From assembly GCA_002398875.1 (NCBI GenBank), contig DHCC01000057.1:6152-52061 (forward strand): DNA of 45,910 nt, given 5' to 3'. The notes below the pieces were generated by a model, which worked only from the letters and a program-made list of their open reading frames with translations, did not search any database and had not been told where the DNA came from. Positions 1 through 7,408 of this stretch are shown piece by piece. This stretch comes from Bacteroidales bacterium UBA4912 (GTDB taxonomy: Bacteria > Bacteroidota > Bacteroidia > Bacteroidales > Dysgonomonadaceae). Numbering within the stretch: the first letter of the stretch is position 1; every line of letters begins with the position of its first letter. Made by a program: the position numbers and the translations under genes.

Positions 1-752
1 CCATTTTCTGCAATTATACAAGCACCTGAAAATACAAGGTCGGTTGTTGACTCACCCACACCTGCAGAAGCATAAACATAAGCTGTGTTGCATCTCGCGG
101 ATTGCTGAAGAATAAGTGATTTCCTGTATCTGTTTTTACCTACCAGTTCGTTACTTGCCGAAAGATTGAATATGATATCAGCATCTTGCATTGAAGGGTC
201 TGAAGAGGGTGGAGAAGGGGTCCACAAATCTTCACATATCTCTATTCCAAAGTTTCCGTAAGGAGTAAAGAACAGCATTCCTTCTGATGACACAGGAACG
301 CTTTCGTTATTTATTTCAATAGAGAAGTCATTAATTCTGTTTGCCGGAGTAAACCATCTTTTCTCCTGATATTCATTGCTGTTGGCCAGGTATGTTTTAG
401 CAACAATCCCCATAATTCCCTCATTTGATAAAACAGCCGCAACATTGCAGAGACTGTTTTTTATTTTAAGCGGCAGTCCCACAATTACAATTATATTTTT
501 CTTCTCTTTAACAAACTCAGACAGGTCGATCAATGACGACAAAGCTTTTTGCTGCAGTGTCTCCTGAAAAAACAGATCCGCACAGCTGTATGAGGTAATA
601 CTCAGTTCAGGGAAACACAGAATCTGCACATCCTCATTAAGTGCCCTCTCTATAACCAACTTTATTTCAGTTGTATTGAAGTCACAGTCAGCTACTTTTA
701 CTTTCGGCGATGAAGCGGCAACACGGAGAAATCCAAGTTCATTTATATTCAT
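1..752 (-). CDS. nadE: Glutamine-dependent NAD+ synthetase, N-terminal part (truncated by window edge)
   Basis: Reading the minus strand from an ATG at 752 gives an open frame of about 250 codons that leaves the window at base 1. It is a nitrilase-fold glutaminase domain: the catalytic triad is visible as Glu49 (in CFPELS), Lys119 (in VAKTYL) and Cys173 (in GIEICEDLW). In this family the domain releases ammonia from glutamine and channels it to a C-terminal synthetase that amidates deamido-NAD+ in the cytoplasm, the last step of NAD+ biosynthesis. The synthetase domain (about 400 more residues) lies outside the window. A stand-alone carbon-nitrogen hydrolase cannot be fully excluded, but the SYSCADLFFQ segment after Glu49 is typical of two-domain NadE. 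It lies 20 nt after the deformylase pseudogene on the same strand, so both probably share the promoter at 1278-1285. Confidence 0.88.
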   Translation of the reverse strand, partial: MNINELGFLRVAASSPKVKVADCDFNTTEIKLVIERALNEDVQILCFPELSITSYSCADLFFQETLQQKALSSLIDLSEFVKEKKNIIVIVGLPLKIKNSLCNVAAVLSNEGIMGIVAKTYLANSNEYQEKRWFTPANRINDFSIEINNESVPVSSEGMLFFTPYGNFGIEICEDLWTPSPPSSDPSMQDADIIFNLSASNELVGKNRYRKSLILQQSARCNTAYVYASAGVGESTTDLVFSGACIIAEN

Positions 753-772
753 TATGATAGAATTATTTAATT

Positions 773-1248
773 TCAATACTCTTGTAATTTAGTTGGGATA
801 TCGCATATTTTATCGGTAAATAATATACCGCGAAGATGATCATATTCATGTTGAAAAATCACTGCAGTAAAGTTTTCAATCCTGCTATATCCTTCAATAT
901 GCTCCATACAGTGGTTGCCCGCTTCATCAAAATATTCAACATCAATCCATGGATAGCGAATAGAGTTGCAGCAATTCCTACACCACCCGATTCATAAAGA
1001 GTAGTTTGTAATCGTTTTATTAACAGCTGTAAATTGTCATTCCCTGTAATTGAATCTGCATCAATATCTTCAGACTGCATCCTAAGGATAATAGAATCAA
1101 CCCTATCGGTTGTTTGCAAAATTCTGAAAGAGCCGTTTTCATCCTTGCTCTGTATTATTTCCAGTTCTCTTTCAGTAAATGATTGAGAAAACACCATTAC
1201 AAATTGAATGGAGATAAATAAAAAGCAAAACAGTAATTTATATCTCAT
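773..1248 (-). pseudogene. Peptide deformylase-like gene broken by an internal deletion and frame change
   Basis: The 5' part (1248 down to about 960) encodes a signal peptide (MRYKLLFCFLFISIQFVMVFSQ) and the start of a deformylase fold ending in the family motif GGVGIAA. The canonical PQVG should follow, but the frame runs into unrelated residues and stops at 859. In another frame the 3' part (about 965 down to the stop at 773-775) encodes RYPWIDVEYFDEAG, later FTAVIFQHEYDHLRGILF, which contains the deformylase HExxH motif. The stretch between, about 50 residues including the metal-binding EGCLS motif, is absent. I infer that a secreted deformylase paralogue lost an internal segment that was not a multiple of three. 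An assembly error is possible. The 129-codon open frame (859-1248) would give a protein lacking both metal-binding motifs and is not expected to be an active enzyme. Confidence 0.82.
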
Positions 1249-1277
1249 GACTAAATTGCCTATCAGTATATAAGTAA

Positions 1278-1285
1278 CAAAGATA
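1278..1285 (-). promoter_or_regulatory. Bacteroidetes-type -7 box TATCTTTG before the deformylase pseudogene and nadE
   Basis: TATCTTTG on the minus strand fits the TAnnTTTG consensus and lies 30 nt before the ATG at 1248. No convincing -33 element was found. It would drive the pseudogene and nadE together. Confidence 0.5.
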
Positions 1286-1314
1286 TAAAAAATTGTGAAT
1301 TGTAGGTTTACGCC

Positions 1315-2064
1315 CTAAATTCTGACTGTGTGGGACAAATTAATTATTTCAGGTAGTTTTTGGAGTAGTTCTGTCATAGAATGGAAAAGCAAAGAAGCTC
1401 CCGAATTTATAAGAATCTCATCACTTAACAATCCTGTATTAACAGCTATTGTAAAGATACCTGCTGCAGTAGCTGACTCTATACCCAGAGGCGCATTCTC
1501 AATAACGATTGCCTGGTTTGGCTTTAAACCTCCCGCTCTTTCCAAGCCCATAATAAATGGTTCAGGATCGGGTTTTCCGTTCACCACATCAAAAGCAGTG
1601 ACCATCGTTTCAGGAGTAAAGATTCCCGGGAAATGAGTGTCAAGACGGTTTAGCAGTGTTGGCTGACCTGATCCTGTTACCAGTACAGCTTTTAACCCCT
1701 GATTAGTAACAAAATCAAGAACCTCTTTTGCACCGGGTAAAGTCTCATCTTTATTTAATTGTTGAAACAGTTCCGATTTACGTGCATAGATAGCCTCCTC
1801 TTCCTTTTTTGTTGCACTTCTATTGAATTCTCTTTCAGTGATTAAATCAATTGTGGATTTGCCTAAACGACCTTCATGGAGATAAAACTCAACAGGTTCA
1901 GTTGATTTATATCCAAACTCTTCCATTGTTTTCTGCCATGATTCAGCATGTGCAGGCATGGAATCATAAAGGACACCGTCCATATCAAATAGTATTGCCT
2001 TTAAATCAAGATTAGTTAAATGATTATTTCTGAGATAGTTCTCAAGCTGTTGTTGCATGTTCAT
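1315..2064 (-). CDS. HAD-superfamily sugar-phosphate phosphatase / beta-phosphoglucomutase-like protein
   Basis: A 249-residue cytoplasmic haloacid dehalogenase-like hydrolase. Motif I is FDMDGVLYDS with the nucleophile Asp27 and general acid Asp29. Motif II is the Thr in LVTGSG, motif III the Lys in NGKPDPEPF, and motif IV IENAPLGIESA. A helical cap sits between motifs I and II, as in subfamily IA (beta-phosphoglucomutase, phosphoglycolate phosphatase and 2-deoxyglucose-6-phosphatase types). The SMPAHAESW segment after motif I resembles phosphoglucomutase-like members, but the substrate cannot be read from sequence. It is probably monocistronic: it follows the pgi terminator and has its own -7 box at 2093-2100. 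A second ATG two codons in (2058) is an equally good start. The N-terminus carries about 20 residues before the core domain. Confidence 0.85.
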   Translation of the reverse strand: MNMQQQLENYLRNNHLTNLDLKAILFDMDGVLYDSMPAHAESWQKTMEEFGYKSTEPVEFYLHEGRLGKSTIDLITEREFNRSATKKEEEAIYARKSELFQQLNKDETLPGAKEVLDFVTNQGLKAVLVTGSGQPTLLNRLDTHFPGIFTPETMVTAFDVVNGKPDPEPFIMGLERAGGLKPNQAIVIENAPLGIESATAAGIFTIAVNTGLLSDEILINSGASLLFHSMTELLQKLPEIINLSHTVRI

Positions 2065-2076
2065 AAATAATTTAGG

Positions 2077-2116
2077 AGTAAATTTTAAATTACAAAGTTA
2101 CAATTTAAAATTTACT
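2077..2116. repeat. Perfect 15-bp inverted repeat with 10-bp spacer around the HAD-gene promoter
   Basis: Left arm 2077-2091 (AGTAAATTTTAAATT) and right arm 2102-2116 (AATTTAAAATTTACT) are exact reverse complements. The 10-bp spacer 2092-2101 holds the minus-strand -7 box of the HAD gene. It could be an operator or a cruciform. It lacks the GC-rich stem and T-tract expected of a terminator. Confidence 0.75.
2093..2100 (-). promoter_or_regulatory. -7 box TAACTTTG of the HAD phosphatase gene
   Basis: A perfect match to TAnnTTTG on the minus strand, 28 nt before the ATG at 2064 and inside the spacer of the inverted repeat 2077-2116. Confidence 0.55.
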
Positions 2117-2136
2117 TCTAAAGTTTCAATAATGCA

Positions 2137-2165
2137 AGAGAGAATCCCGGGTTATGGGACTCTCT
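2137..2165 (-). terminator. Probable terminator of the lysS-gpsA-pgi operon
   Basis: AGAGAG-(aa)-TCCC at 2137-2148 pairs with GGGA-CTCTCT at 2156-2165, leaving a 7-nt loop. It lies about 40 nt after the pgi stop. The U-tract on the minus strand is poor, so termination may be incomplete. Confidence 0.5.
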
Positions 2166-2203
2166 CATGAATTAATTACTGTTATTTTATTGATTATAAA
2201 GGT

Positions 2204-3553
2204 CTAAAGCCTTGATTTTATTGCTTTAGTTGCTTCTTCATAACCAGGCTTTTCCAAGAGTGCGAACATGTTCTTTTTGTATGCTTCAACACCTGGTTGA
2301 TTGAATGGGTTTACTCCAAGCAGGTAGCCGCTTATTCCGCATGCCTTCTCAAAGAAATAGATTAGCTGTCCGATAAATTTTTCATTTAACTCGGGAATTT
2401 CTATCAGGATGTTGGGAACTCCACCGTCAACATGTGCCAGGCGAGTACCCAGTTCAGCCATTTTGTTCACTTCATCAACTCTTTTACCTTTAAGATAATT
2501 TAGTCCGTCAAGGTTTACGTCGTCGTGAGGAACATGAATCTTCTCATTTGGTTCTCTTATTGAAATAACCGTTTCAAAGATTGTACGCTCACCTTCCTGA
2601 ATCCATTGTCCCATTGAATGCAGGTCTGCAGTGAAATCAACAGCAGCCGGGAATATTCCCATCTGATCCTTGCCTTCACTTTCACCAAATAGTTGTTTCC
2701 ACCATTCAGCAAAGTAATGAAGTTTAGGATGATAGTTTACGAGGATCTCAATTTTCTTTCCCCTTTTGTAGAGCTCATTTCTTATTACTGCATAAATTGC
2801 CGGAAGATTGAAGTCAAAAGATACTGAAGTACCTGTTGCCTGCTCAATTTCTGCAGCACCTGCAACCAGCTTCCTGATATTAATGCCTGCTACGGCAATA
2901 GGAAGCAGTCCCACAGGTGTAAGTACAGAATAGCGACCACCAATATTATCCGGAATTATAAAAGTTTTGTAGCCTTCACTATCAGCTAAAGTGCGTAATG
3001 CTCCCTTGACAGCATCAGTTATGGCAATTATACGATTCTTTGATTCTTCAGTGCCTACTTTTTTCTCCAGAAGACTTTTCAGTAATCTGAAAGCAAGAGC
3101 AGGTTCAGTTGTTGTACCTGATTTGGATATATTGATGATGCCAAACTCTTTGTCGTCCAAGTAGTCAACCATTTCTGACAGATAATCCTCACTGATATTA
3201 TTTCCTGCAAACAATACTACCGGGTTCTTGCGCTTATCTTTCTCTTGCAACCAGTCGAATGAATTGGATAGAGCATCGATAACTGCTCGTGCACCAAGAT
3301 AACTGCCTCCAATACCAACGATTACAACAACCTCGCAATGTGTACGAAGAACAGTTGCAGCATCTTCGATATCACGGATCTCCTCTTCAGTAATCGAAGA
3401 AGGCAGGTTTACCCAGCCGAGAAAATCGCTTCCCTCGCGTGAGCCGTCATGAAGAGCTCTGTTTGCAGATGTTGCAAGTTCAGATTTTCTTAGTATCTCT
3501 TCTTCTGATACAATACCTGCCAGATGTTTAATGTTTAATTGAATGCTATCCAT
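2204..3553 (-). CDS. pgi: Glucose-6-phosphate isomerase
   Basis: A 449-residue cytoplasmic enzyme that interconverts glucose 6-phosphate and fructose 6-phosphate in glycolysis and gluconeogenesis. The two SIS domains are clear: GIGGSYLGARA near residue 80, ISKSGTTTEPALA near residue 143 (phosphate-binding serine/threonine loop), and the GGRYSVLTPVGLLP signature near residue 205. The C-terminal region contains HYFAEWWKQLFGESEGKD and the substrate-proximal FNQPGVEAYK segment. Length matches the short bacterial form of about 445-450 residues, not the 550-residue form of E. coli. It is the last gene of lysS-gpsA-pgi, 47 nt after gpsA, followed by the hairpin at 2137-2165. Confidence 0.97.
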   Translation of the reverse strand: MDSIQLNIKHLAGIVSEEEILRKSELATSANRALHDGSREGSDFLGWVNLPSSITEEEIRDIEDAATVLRTHCEVVVIVGIGGSYLGARAVIDALSNSFDWLQEKDKRKNPVVLFAGNNISEDYLSEMVDYLDDKEFGIINISKSGTTTEPALAFRLLKSLLEKKVGTEESKNRIIAITDAVKGALRTLADSEGYKTFIIPDNIGGRYSVLTPVGLLPIAVAGINIRKLVAGAAEIEQATGTSVSFDFNLPAIYAVIRNELYKRGKKIEILVNYHPKLHYFAEWWKQLFGESEGKDQMGIFPAAVDFTADLHSMGQWIQEGERTIFETVISIREPNEKIHVPHDDVNLDGLNYLKGKRVDEVNKMAELGTRLAHVDGGVPNILIEIPELNEKFIGQLIYFFEKACGISGYLLGVNPFNQPGVEAYKKNMFALLEKPGYEEATKAIKSRL

Positions 3554-3600
3554 ATTTTATATGTTAATTTAATATTTAGTTTTAAGAGACTGAAATAAAC

Positions 3601-4596
3601 TTAAAAGTAGTTTATTAGCTGTTTTATAGCAGACTTCGGTTCAAGACGCTCATATAAGATCTTGTAGACTGTTTCAACTATAGGAATATTTACCTTAAAG
3701 GTGTTGTTTAATTCTTGTATACATTTTGCACCGTAATAGCCTTCGGCAATCATTTCCATTTCCAGCTGAGCTGTTTTAACAGAATAACCTTTTCCAATCA
3801 TTGTGCCCAGAGTCCTGTTTCTGCTGAACTGGGAGTAACTTGTAACAAGCATATCTCCCAGGTAATGCTGATCTGTTATGTTGCGTTCGATTGGAACAAC
3901 AGAGTCCAGAAATAGCGACATCTCTTTGGCGCAGTTACTCATCAAGACAGCCTGGAAATTGTCGCCATATAGAAGTCCCTGGCAAACTCCGGAAGCAATT
4001 GCATATATGTTTTTCAGAACTGATGCAAGCTCTATACCCACTACATCATTTGATACTTTGGTTTTAAGAATTCTTGATGAAATAGATTCGGCGAGCAGTT
4101 TTGCCTTCTCTAAATCCTTACTTGCAGCAGTCAGGAAAGAGAGCCTTTCCAGTGCAACCTCTTCTGCATGGCAAGGTCCGGAAAGAACACCAATATTTTC
4201 ACTCGGAATTTTGAAATTGTCAGCAAGGTATTCACTCATCACCATATTGTCGTTTGGAATGATCCCTTTTAATGCTGAGACTATAAACTTATCTCTGAAG
4301 GTGCTGTTCCATATTCTTCTGAAATATTGCTTTACATAGGGAGAAGGGATTGCGACAATGATTGTGTCTGAATCTTTTATAGCTCTTTCCACATTAGAGT
4401 AGAAGGTGATTTGTGCAAGGTTGAACTTGACATTAGTCAGATATCCGGGATTATGACCAAGCTTATAAAAACCCTCTATCTGATCATCACGACGCATAAA
4501 CCAGTTTATATGTTTCTGGTTCATCAGCACCATTTTGGCTAGTGCTGTTCCCCAAGTGCCGCCTCCCAGGATACAGATTTTACCTATTGAATCCAT
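3601..4596 (-). CDS. gpsA: Glycerol-3-phosphate dehydrogenase [NAD(P)+]
   Basis: A 331-residue soluble enzyme that reduces dihydroxyacetone phosphate to sn-glycerol 3-phosphate, the backbone precursor for phospholipids. The N-terminal Rossmann fold begins at CILGGGTWGTALAKM (residues 8-22). The middle carries the LKGI/SGPCHAEEV segment, and the C-terminal helical domain has ELASVLKNIYAIASG with the catalytic lysine, then the GDMLVTSYSQFSRNR motif typical of GpsA. Length is normal for the family. It starts 25 nt after the end of lysS and ends 47 nt before pgi, so the three are probably one transcript. Confidence 0.96.
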   Translation of the reverse strand: MDSIGKICILGGGTWGTALAKMVLMNQKHINWFMRRDDQIEGFYKLGHNPGYLTNVKFNLAQITFYSNVERAIKDSDTIIVAIPSPYVKQYFRRIWNSTFRDKFIVSALKGIIPNDNMVMSEYLADNFKIPSENIGVLSGPCHAEEVALERLSFLTAASKDLEKAKLLAESISSRILKTKVSNDVVGIELASVLKNIYAIASGVCQGLLYGDNFQAVLMSNCAKEMSLFLDSVVPIERNITDQHYLGDMLVTSYSQFSRNRTLGTMIGKGYSVKTAQLEMEMIAEGYYGAKCIQELNNTFKVNIPIVETVYKILYERLEPKSAIKQLINYF

Positions 4597-4621
4597 TATA
4601 ATAGTATTTCAGTAAGTTGGG

Positions 4622-6358
4622 TTATTCCTTTTCGGAAGCATTAATCACCCACGTTTTAACCTCTTCCGATGTAGGATTATTTAGTCCCAGCTTTAGTTTT
4701 TTGTTCAGACCACATATCTCCTGATGAAGTTTGTTTGGGTTAACATCAAGTAGGTTGCTCACTTGCGTGTAACCAGCTTTTTGCACAAGCTCAACCCACT
4801 CTTCAGGAATACCTAACCTGGTATAGTCAGAAACAGTATCTTTCCTGACTCTCTTTTCGGGACGCATAAGAGGGAATAGGAGTACTTCCTGAATTGAAGT
4901 CTGTCCTGTAAGCAGCATGGTAAGTCTGTCCATACCTATTCCCATTCCTGATGTAGGAGGCATGCCATATTCAAGAGCTCTCAGGAAATCCTGGTCAATA
5001 AACATAGCCTCATCATCACCTTTCTCAGAAAGTTTAAGTTGTTCCTCAAAACGTTTTCTCTGATCTATCGGGTCATTTAGTTCGGTATATGCATTCGCAA
5101 GCTCTTTCCCGTTTACCATCAACTCAAAACGCTCTGTCAGTTCGGGATTATCGCGGTGACGCTTGCACAATGGAGACATCTCTATGGGATAGTCTATGAT
5201 AAATGTTGGTTGAATATATTTGCCTTCTGCTTTCTCACCAAAGATCTCATCAATAAGCTTTCCTTTACCCATTGTTTCGTCCTGCTCCACACCCAGCTTA
5301 TCACAAACACTGCGTAACTGGTCTTCATCCATGCCACTGATGTCAATGCCGGTGTGGTCTTTTATAGCGTCGATCATTGTTACCCTTTTGTAGGGGGCTT
5401 TAAAATCAATTTCGTTTTCACCAACCTTTACTTTTGTTGTTCCTAAAACCTTAAGTGCAACATGTTCAAGCATCTGTTCGGTGAACTCCATCATCCATTT
5501 GTAATCTTTGTAAGATACATATATCTCCATTACTGTGAACTCAGGGTTATGAGTGCGGTCCATACCTTCATTTCTGAAGTTTCTGGAGAATTCGTACACC
5601 CCTTCGAAACCGCCTACAATAAGCCGTTTAAGGTAAAGTTCATTTGCTATGCGAAGATATAAATCGATATCGAGTGCATTGAGATGCGTTGTAAAAGGTC
5701 TTGCAGCGGCACCACCGGGAATACTTTGAAGTACGGGTGTGTCAACCTCCAGATAACCTTTGTCATTGAAAAACTCACGCATAGCATCAAAGATCTTTGT
5801 ACGCTTAACGAATATGTCTTTCACTTCATCATTAACAAGAAGATCAACATATCTCTGACGGTAACGTAGTTCAGGATCAGTGAATTTGTCAAAAGCAACC
5901 CCATCCTTCATCTTAACAACGGGAAGTGGTCTCAGTGATTTTGATAATACAGATAAAGATTCTGCATGAACAGAAATCTCTCCGGTTTTGGTGCGAAATA
6001 CAAATCCTTCTATACCTATAAAATCTCCTATATCGAGGAGCTTTTTAAATACTGTATTATAGAGTTCCTTGTCTTCACCGGGACAAAGATCATCACGGGT
6101 GATATATACCTGAATTCGCCCCTCTGAATCCATAAGCTCAACAAATGAGGCTTTGCCCATTATGCGACGACTCATGATTCTTCCTGCAATCTTTACATTG
6201 CGGCGTTCGGCTTCATCTTTAAATTCATTTTTTATTTCTGTGGAGTATGAGTCTACATCAAAACCTGATGCAGGGTATGGTTCTATACCCAGTTCTCTTA
6301 ATTCTGCCAGACTCTGCCGGCGTATAACCTCCTGTTCGCTAAGTTCTAAATTGTGCAT
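4622..6358 (-). CDS. lysS: Lysyl-tRNA synthetase (class II) with C-terminal extension
   Basis: A 578-residue class II synthetase that charges tRNA-Lys. The N-terminal OB-fold anticodon-binding domain spans roughly residues 45-150 (VKIAGRIMSRRIMGKASFVELMD). Motif 1 is near TPVLQSIPGGAAARPF, motif 2 is FRNEGMDRTHNPEFTVMEIY, and motif 3 is GMGIGMDRLTMLL. After motif 3 about 70 extra residues (from VRKDTVSDYTRLGIP onward) form a helical tail absent from the roughly 505-residue E. coli enzyme; long LysRS forms of this kind are familiar in Bacteroidales. The start is set at the ATG at 6358. The longer reading from a TTG at 6379 begins inside the -7 box at 6377-6384 and is rejected. First gene of lysS-gpsA-pgi. 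Confidence 0.97.
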   Translation of the reverse strand: MHNLELSEQEVIRRQSLAELRELGIEPYPASGFDVDSYSTEIKNEFKDEAERRNVKIAGRIMSRRIMGKASFVELMDSEGRIQVYITRDDLCPGEDKELYNTVFKKLLDIGDFIGIEGFVFRTKTGEISVHAESLSVLSKSLRPLPVVKMKDGVAFDKFTDPELRYRQRYVDLLVNDEVKDIFVKRTKIFDAMREFFNDKGYLEVDTPVLQSIPGGAAARPFTTHLNALDIDLYLRIANELYLKRLIVGGFEGVYEFSRNFRNEGMDRTHNPEFTVMEIYVSYKDYKWMMEFTEQMLEHVALKVLGTTKVKVGENEIDFKAPYKRVTMIDAIKDHTGIDISGMDEDQLRSVCDKLGVEQDETMGKGKLIDEIFGEKAEGKYIQPTFIIDYPIEMSPLCKRHRDNPELTERFELMVNGKELANAYTELNDPIDQRKRFEEQLKLSEKGDDEAMFIDQDFLRALEYGMPPTSGMGIGMDRLTMLLTGQTSIQEVLLFPLMRPEKRVRKDTVSDYTRLGIPEEWVELVQKAGYTQVSNLLDVNPNKLHQEICGLNKKLKLGLNNPTSEEVKTWVINASEKE

Positions 6359-6376
6359 AACTAAATATAAATCATA

Positions 6377-6384
6377 CAAAAGTA
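6377..6384 (-). promoter_or_regulatory. Proximal lysS -7 box TACTTTTG
   Basis: A perfect TAnnTTTG match on the minus strand ending 19 nt before the lysS ATG, implying a leader of roughly 12 nt. It decides the start codon, because the in-frame TTG at 6379 overlaps it. Confidence 0.6.
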
Positions 6385-6398
6385 CAAAATAATTTACT

Positions 6399-6410
6399 AA
6401 AGTATACTTT
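6399..6410. repeat. 12-bp perfect palindrome AAAGTATACTTT upstream of lysS
   Basis: A self-complementary 12-mer 14 bp upstream of the proximal lysS -7 box, overlapping where the spacer and -33 element would be. It could be an operator half-site pair, though AT-rich palindromes of this size also arise by chance. Confidence 0.35.
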
Positions 6411-6531
6411 TTATATGCCTTACAAAATTAAAGAGTAACCATAATTTTGATAAATTATTTATTCTTTATTCTATGAGTGCTTGTTAATATATAGATATAT
6501 AGATGTTTAGGTCGTATTATTAAATTTGCGG

Positions 6532-6539
6532 CAAAGGTA
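6532..6539 (-). promoter_or_regulatory. Distal lysS -7 box TACCTTTG
   Basis: A second perfect TAnnTTTG match on the minus strand, which would give lysS a leader of about 165 nt. It lies 43 bp from the divergent hydrogenase-operon box at 6582-6589. Confidence 0.45.
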
Positions 6540-6581
6540 AATAAAAATAAGGAAATATTTCTTTAATGTGCCATAATTTGC

Positions 6582-6589
6582 TATATTTG
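6582..6589 (+). promoter_or_regulatory. -7 box TATATTTG of the [FeFe]-hydrogenase operon
   Basis: A perfect TAnnTTTG match 49 nt before the first ATG (6638), with a TTTC at about -33. It is the only good promoter candidate found ahead of the tightly packed operon 6638-15143. Confidence 0.6.
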
Positions 6590-6637
6590 AGGTGTTATAT
6601 ACCTACAAAATAGATCTTGTCTAATAAAAAAGAAAAC

Positions 6638-6994
6638 ATGAAGCTGCAAAAGATCTGCGACATAGTTGAAGGTACTTTCATAAATGAATTTCAGTATTCA
6701 CCTGAATATTCTAAGGCGGATTACACTAAAGCTTTTGCTTCGGATTTGATGAGTGATGTTCTAAGGTTCTCAATGGAAAACACAGTATTGATAACAGGTC
6801 TGTCCACTATTCAGACAGTAAGAACAGCAGTGATTTCTAATTTAACTTGTCTGATTATTGCAAGAGACAAAAGAGTAACAGATGATATGATCAATCTGGC
6901 AACTGAGAGTCGGATTTCAATAATATCAACTAAGGCATCGGTGTACGAAATATCAGGATTATTATATAAGAATGGTTTAAAACCTGTTTATTGA
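6638..6994 (+). CDS. DRTGG-like domain protein, hydrogenase-associated (copy 1)
   Basis: A small cytoplasmic protein of 118 residues that resembles the DRTGG-type regulatory domains found in hydrogenase gene clusters. It has no catalytic motif. The segment KAFASDLMSDVL matches AYSSDLLSDVM in the protein at 8770-9120, so the two are paralogues; both then run as alternating strands and helices (VLITGLSTIQTVRTAVISN, CLIIARDKRVTDDMINLA). DRTGG domains usually occur next to CBS or kinase domains and are presumed to bind a ligand, but the ligand is unknown. ATG 6638 was chosen over a TTG at 6617. The gene ends in TGATG, sharing a base with the next start, so translation is probably coupled. First gene of the operon. 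Confidence 0.72.
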   Translation: MKLQKICDIVEGTFINEFQYSPEYSKADYTKAFASDLMSDVLRFSMENTVLITGLSTIQTVRTAVISNLTCLIIARDKRVTDDMINLATESRISIISTKASVYEISGLLYKNGLKPVY

Positions 6995-7404
6995 TGAAAA
7001 TGCAGTACTTCATTCAGGGTGGTGACTTCAGTGCAGGTGGTCGTGCCAGTACTGAAGTAAAAAGTACTATTAAGCAGTTTAATATACCGCCTGATAAAGT
7101 AAGGAGAATTGCGGTTGCCTTGTATGAGGCTGAAATGAATGTTGTAGCTCATGCATACAGGGGTACAATGAATGTTGACCTGAGGCCTGATTTTATCCGT
7201 GTGGTATTTGAAGATGAAGGACCCGGTATAGAAGACATTGAAAAAGCAATGGAAGAGGGCTTCTCTACAGCTTCGGATAAAGTAAGGCAGATGGGTTTTG
7301 GTGCAGGAATGGGGTTGCCCAACATCAAAAAAAACTGTGATGAGATGATACTATCATCAATTCCCGGAAAAGGTACAAGGCTTGAAATAAAAGTAGTGTT
7401 TTAA
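6994..7404 (+). CDS. GHKL-type ATPase / anti-sigma-factor-like serine kinase
   Basis: A 136-residue single-domain histidine-kinase-like ATPase of the RsbW/anti-sigma type. The N box is EAEMNVVAHAY (near residues 46-56), the G1 box FEDEGPGIED, and the G2 lid GFGAGMGLPNIKK. It has no dimerisation helix carrying a phospho-accepting histidine, so it is not a sensor kinase on its own. RsbW-type proteins phosphorylate a partner or sequester a sigma factor. Here the neighbouring DRTGG-like protein or the Fe-S protein downstream are plausible partners, which is inference. It starts at the ATG of a TGATG overlap and ends 4 nt before the next gene. Confidence 0.82.
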   Translation: MKMQYFIQGGDFSAGGRASTEVKSTIKQFNIPPDKVRRIAVALYEAEMNVVAHAYRGTMNVDLRPDFIRVVFEDEGPGIEDIEKAMEEGFSTASDKVRQMGFGAGMGLPNIKKNCDEMILSSIPGKGTRLEIKVVF

Positions 7405-7408
7405 AGCT

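Noticed and set aside
859..1248. The 129-codon open frame as an intact gene of unknown function
   Set aside because: Its N-terminal part is deformylase-like up to GGVGIAA, and the matching C-terminal part continues in another frame, so it is the front of a broken gene.
6359..6379. Longer LysRS start at a TTG
   Set aside because: The TTG lies in the TACTTTTG promoter box, and the seven extra residues are not typical of LysRS.
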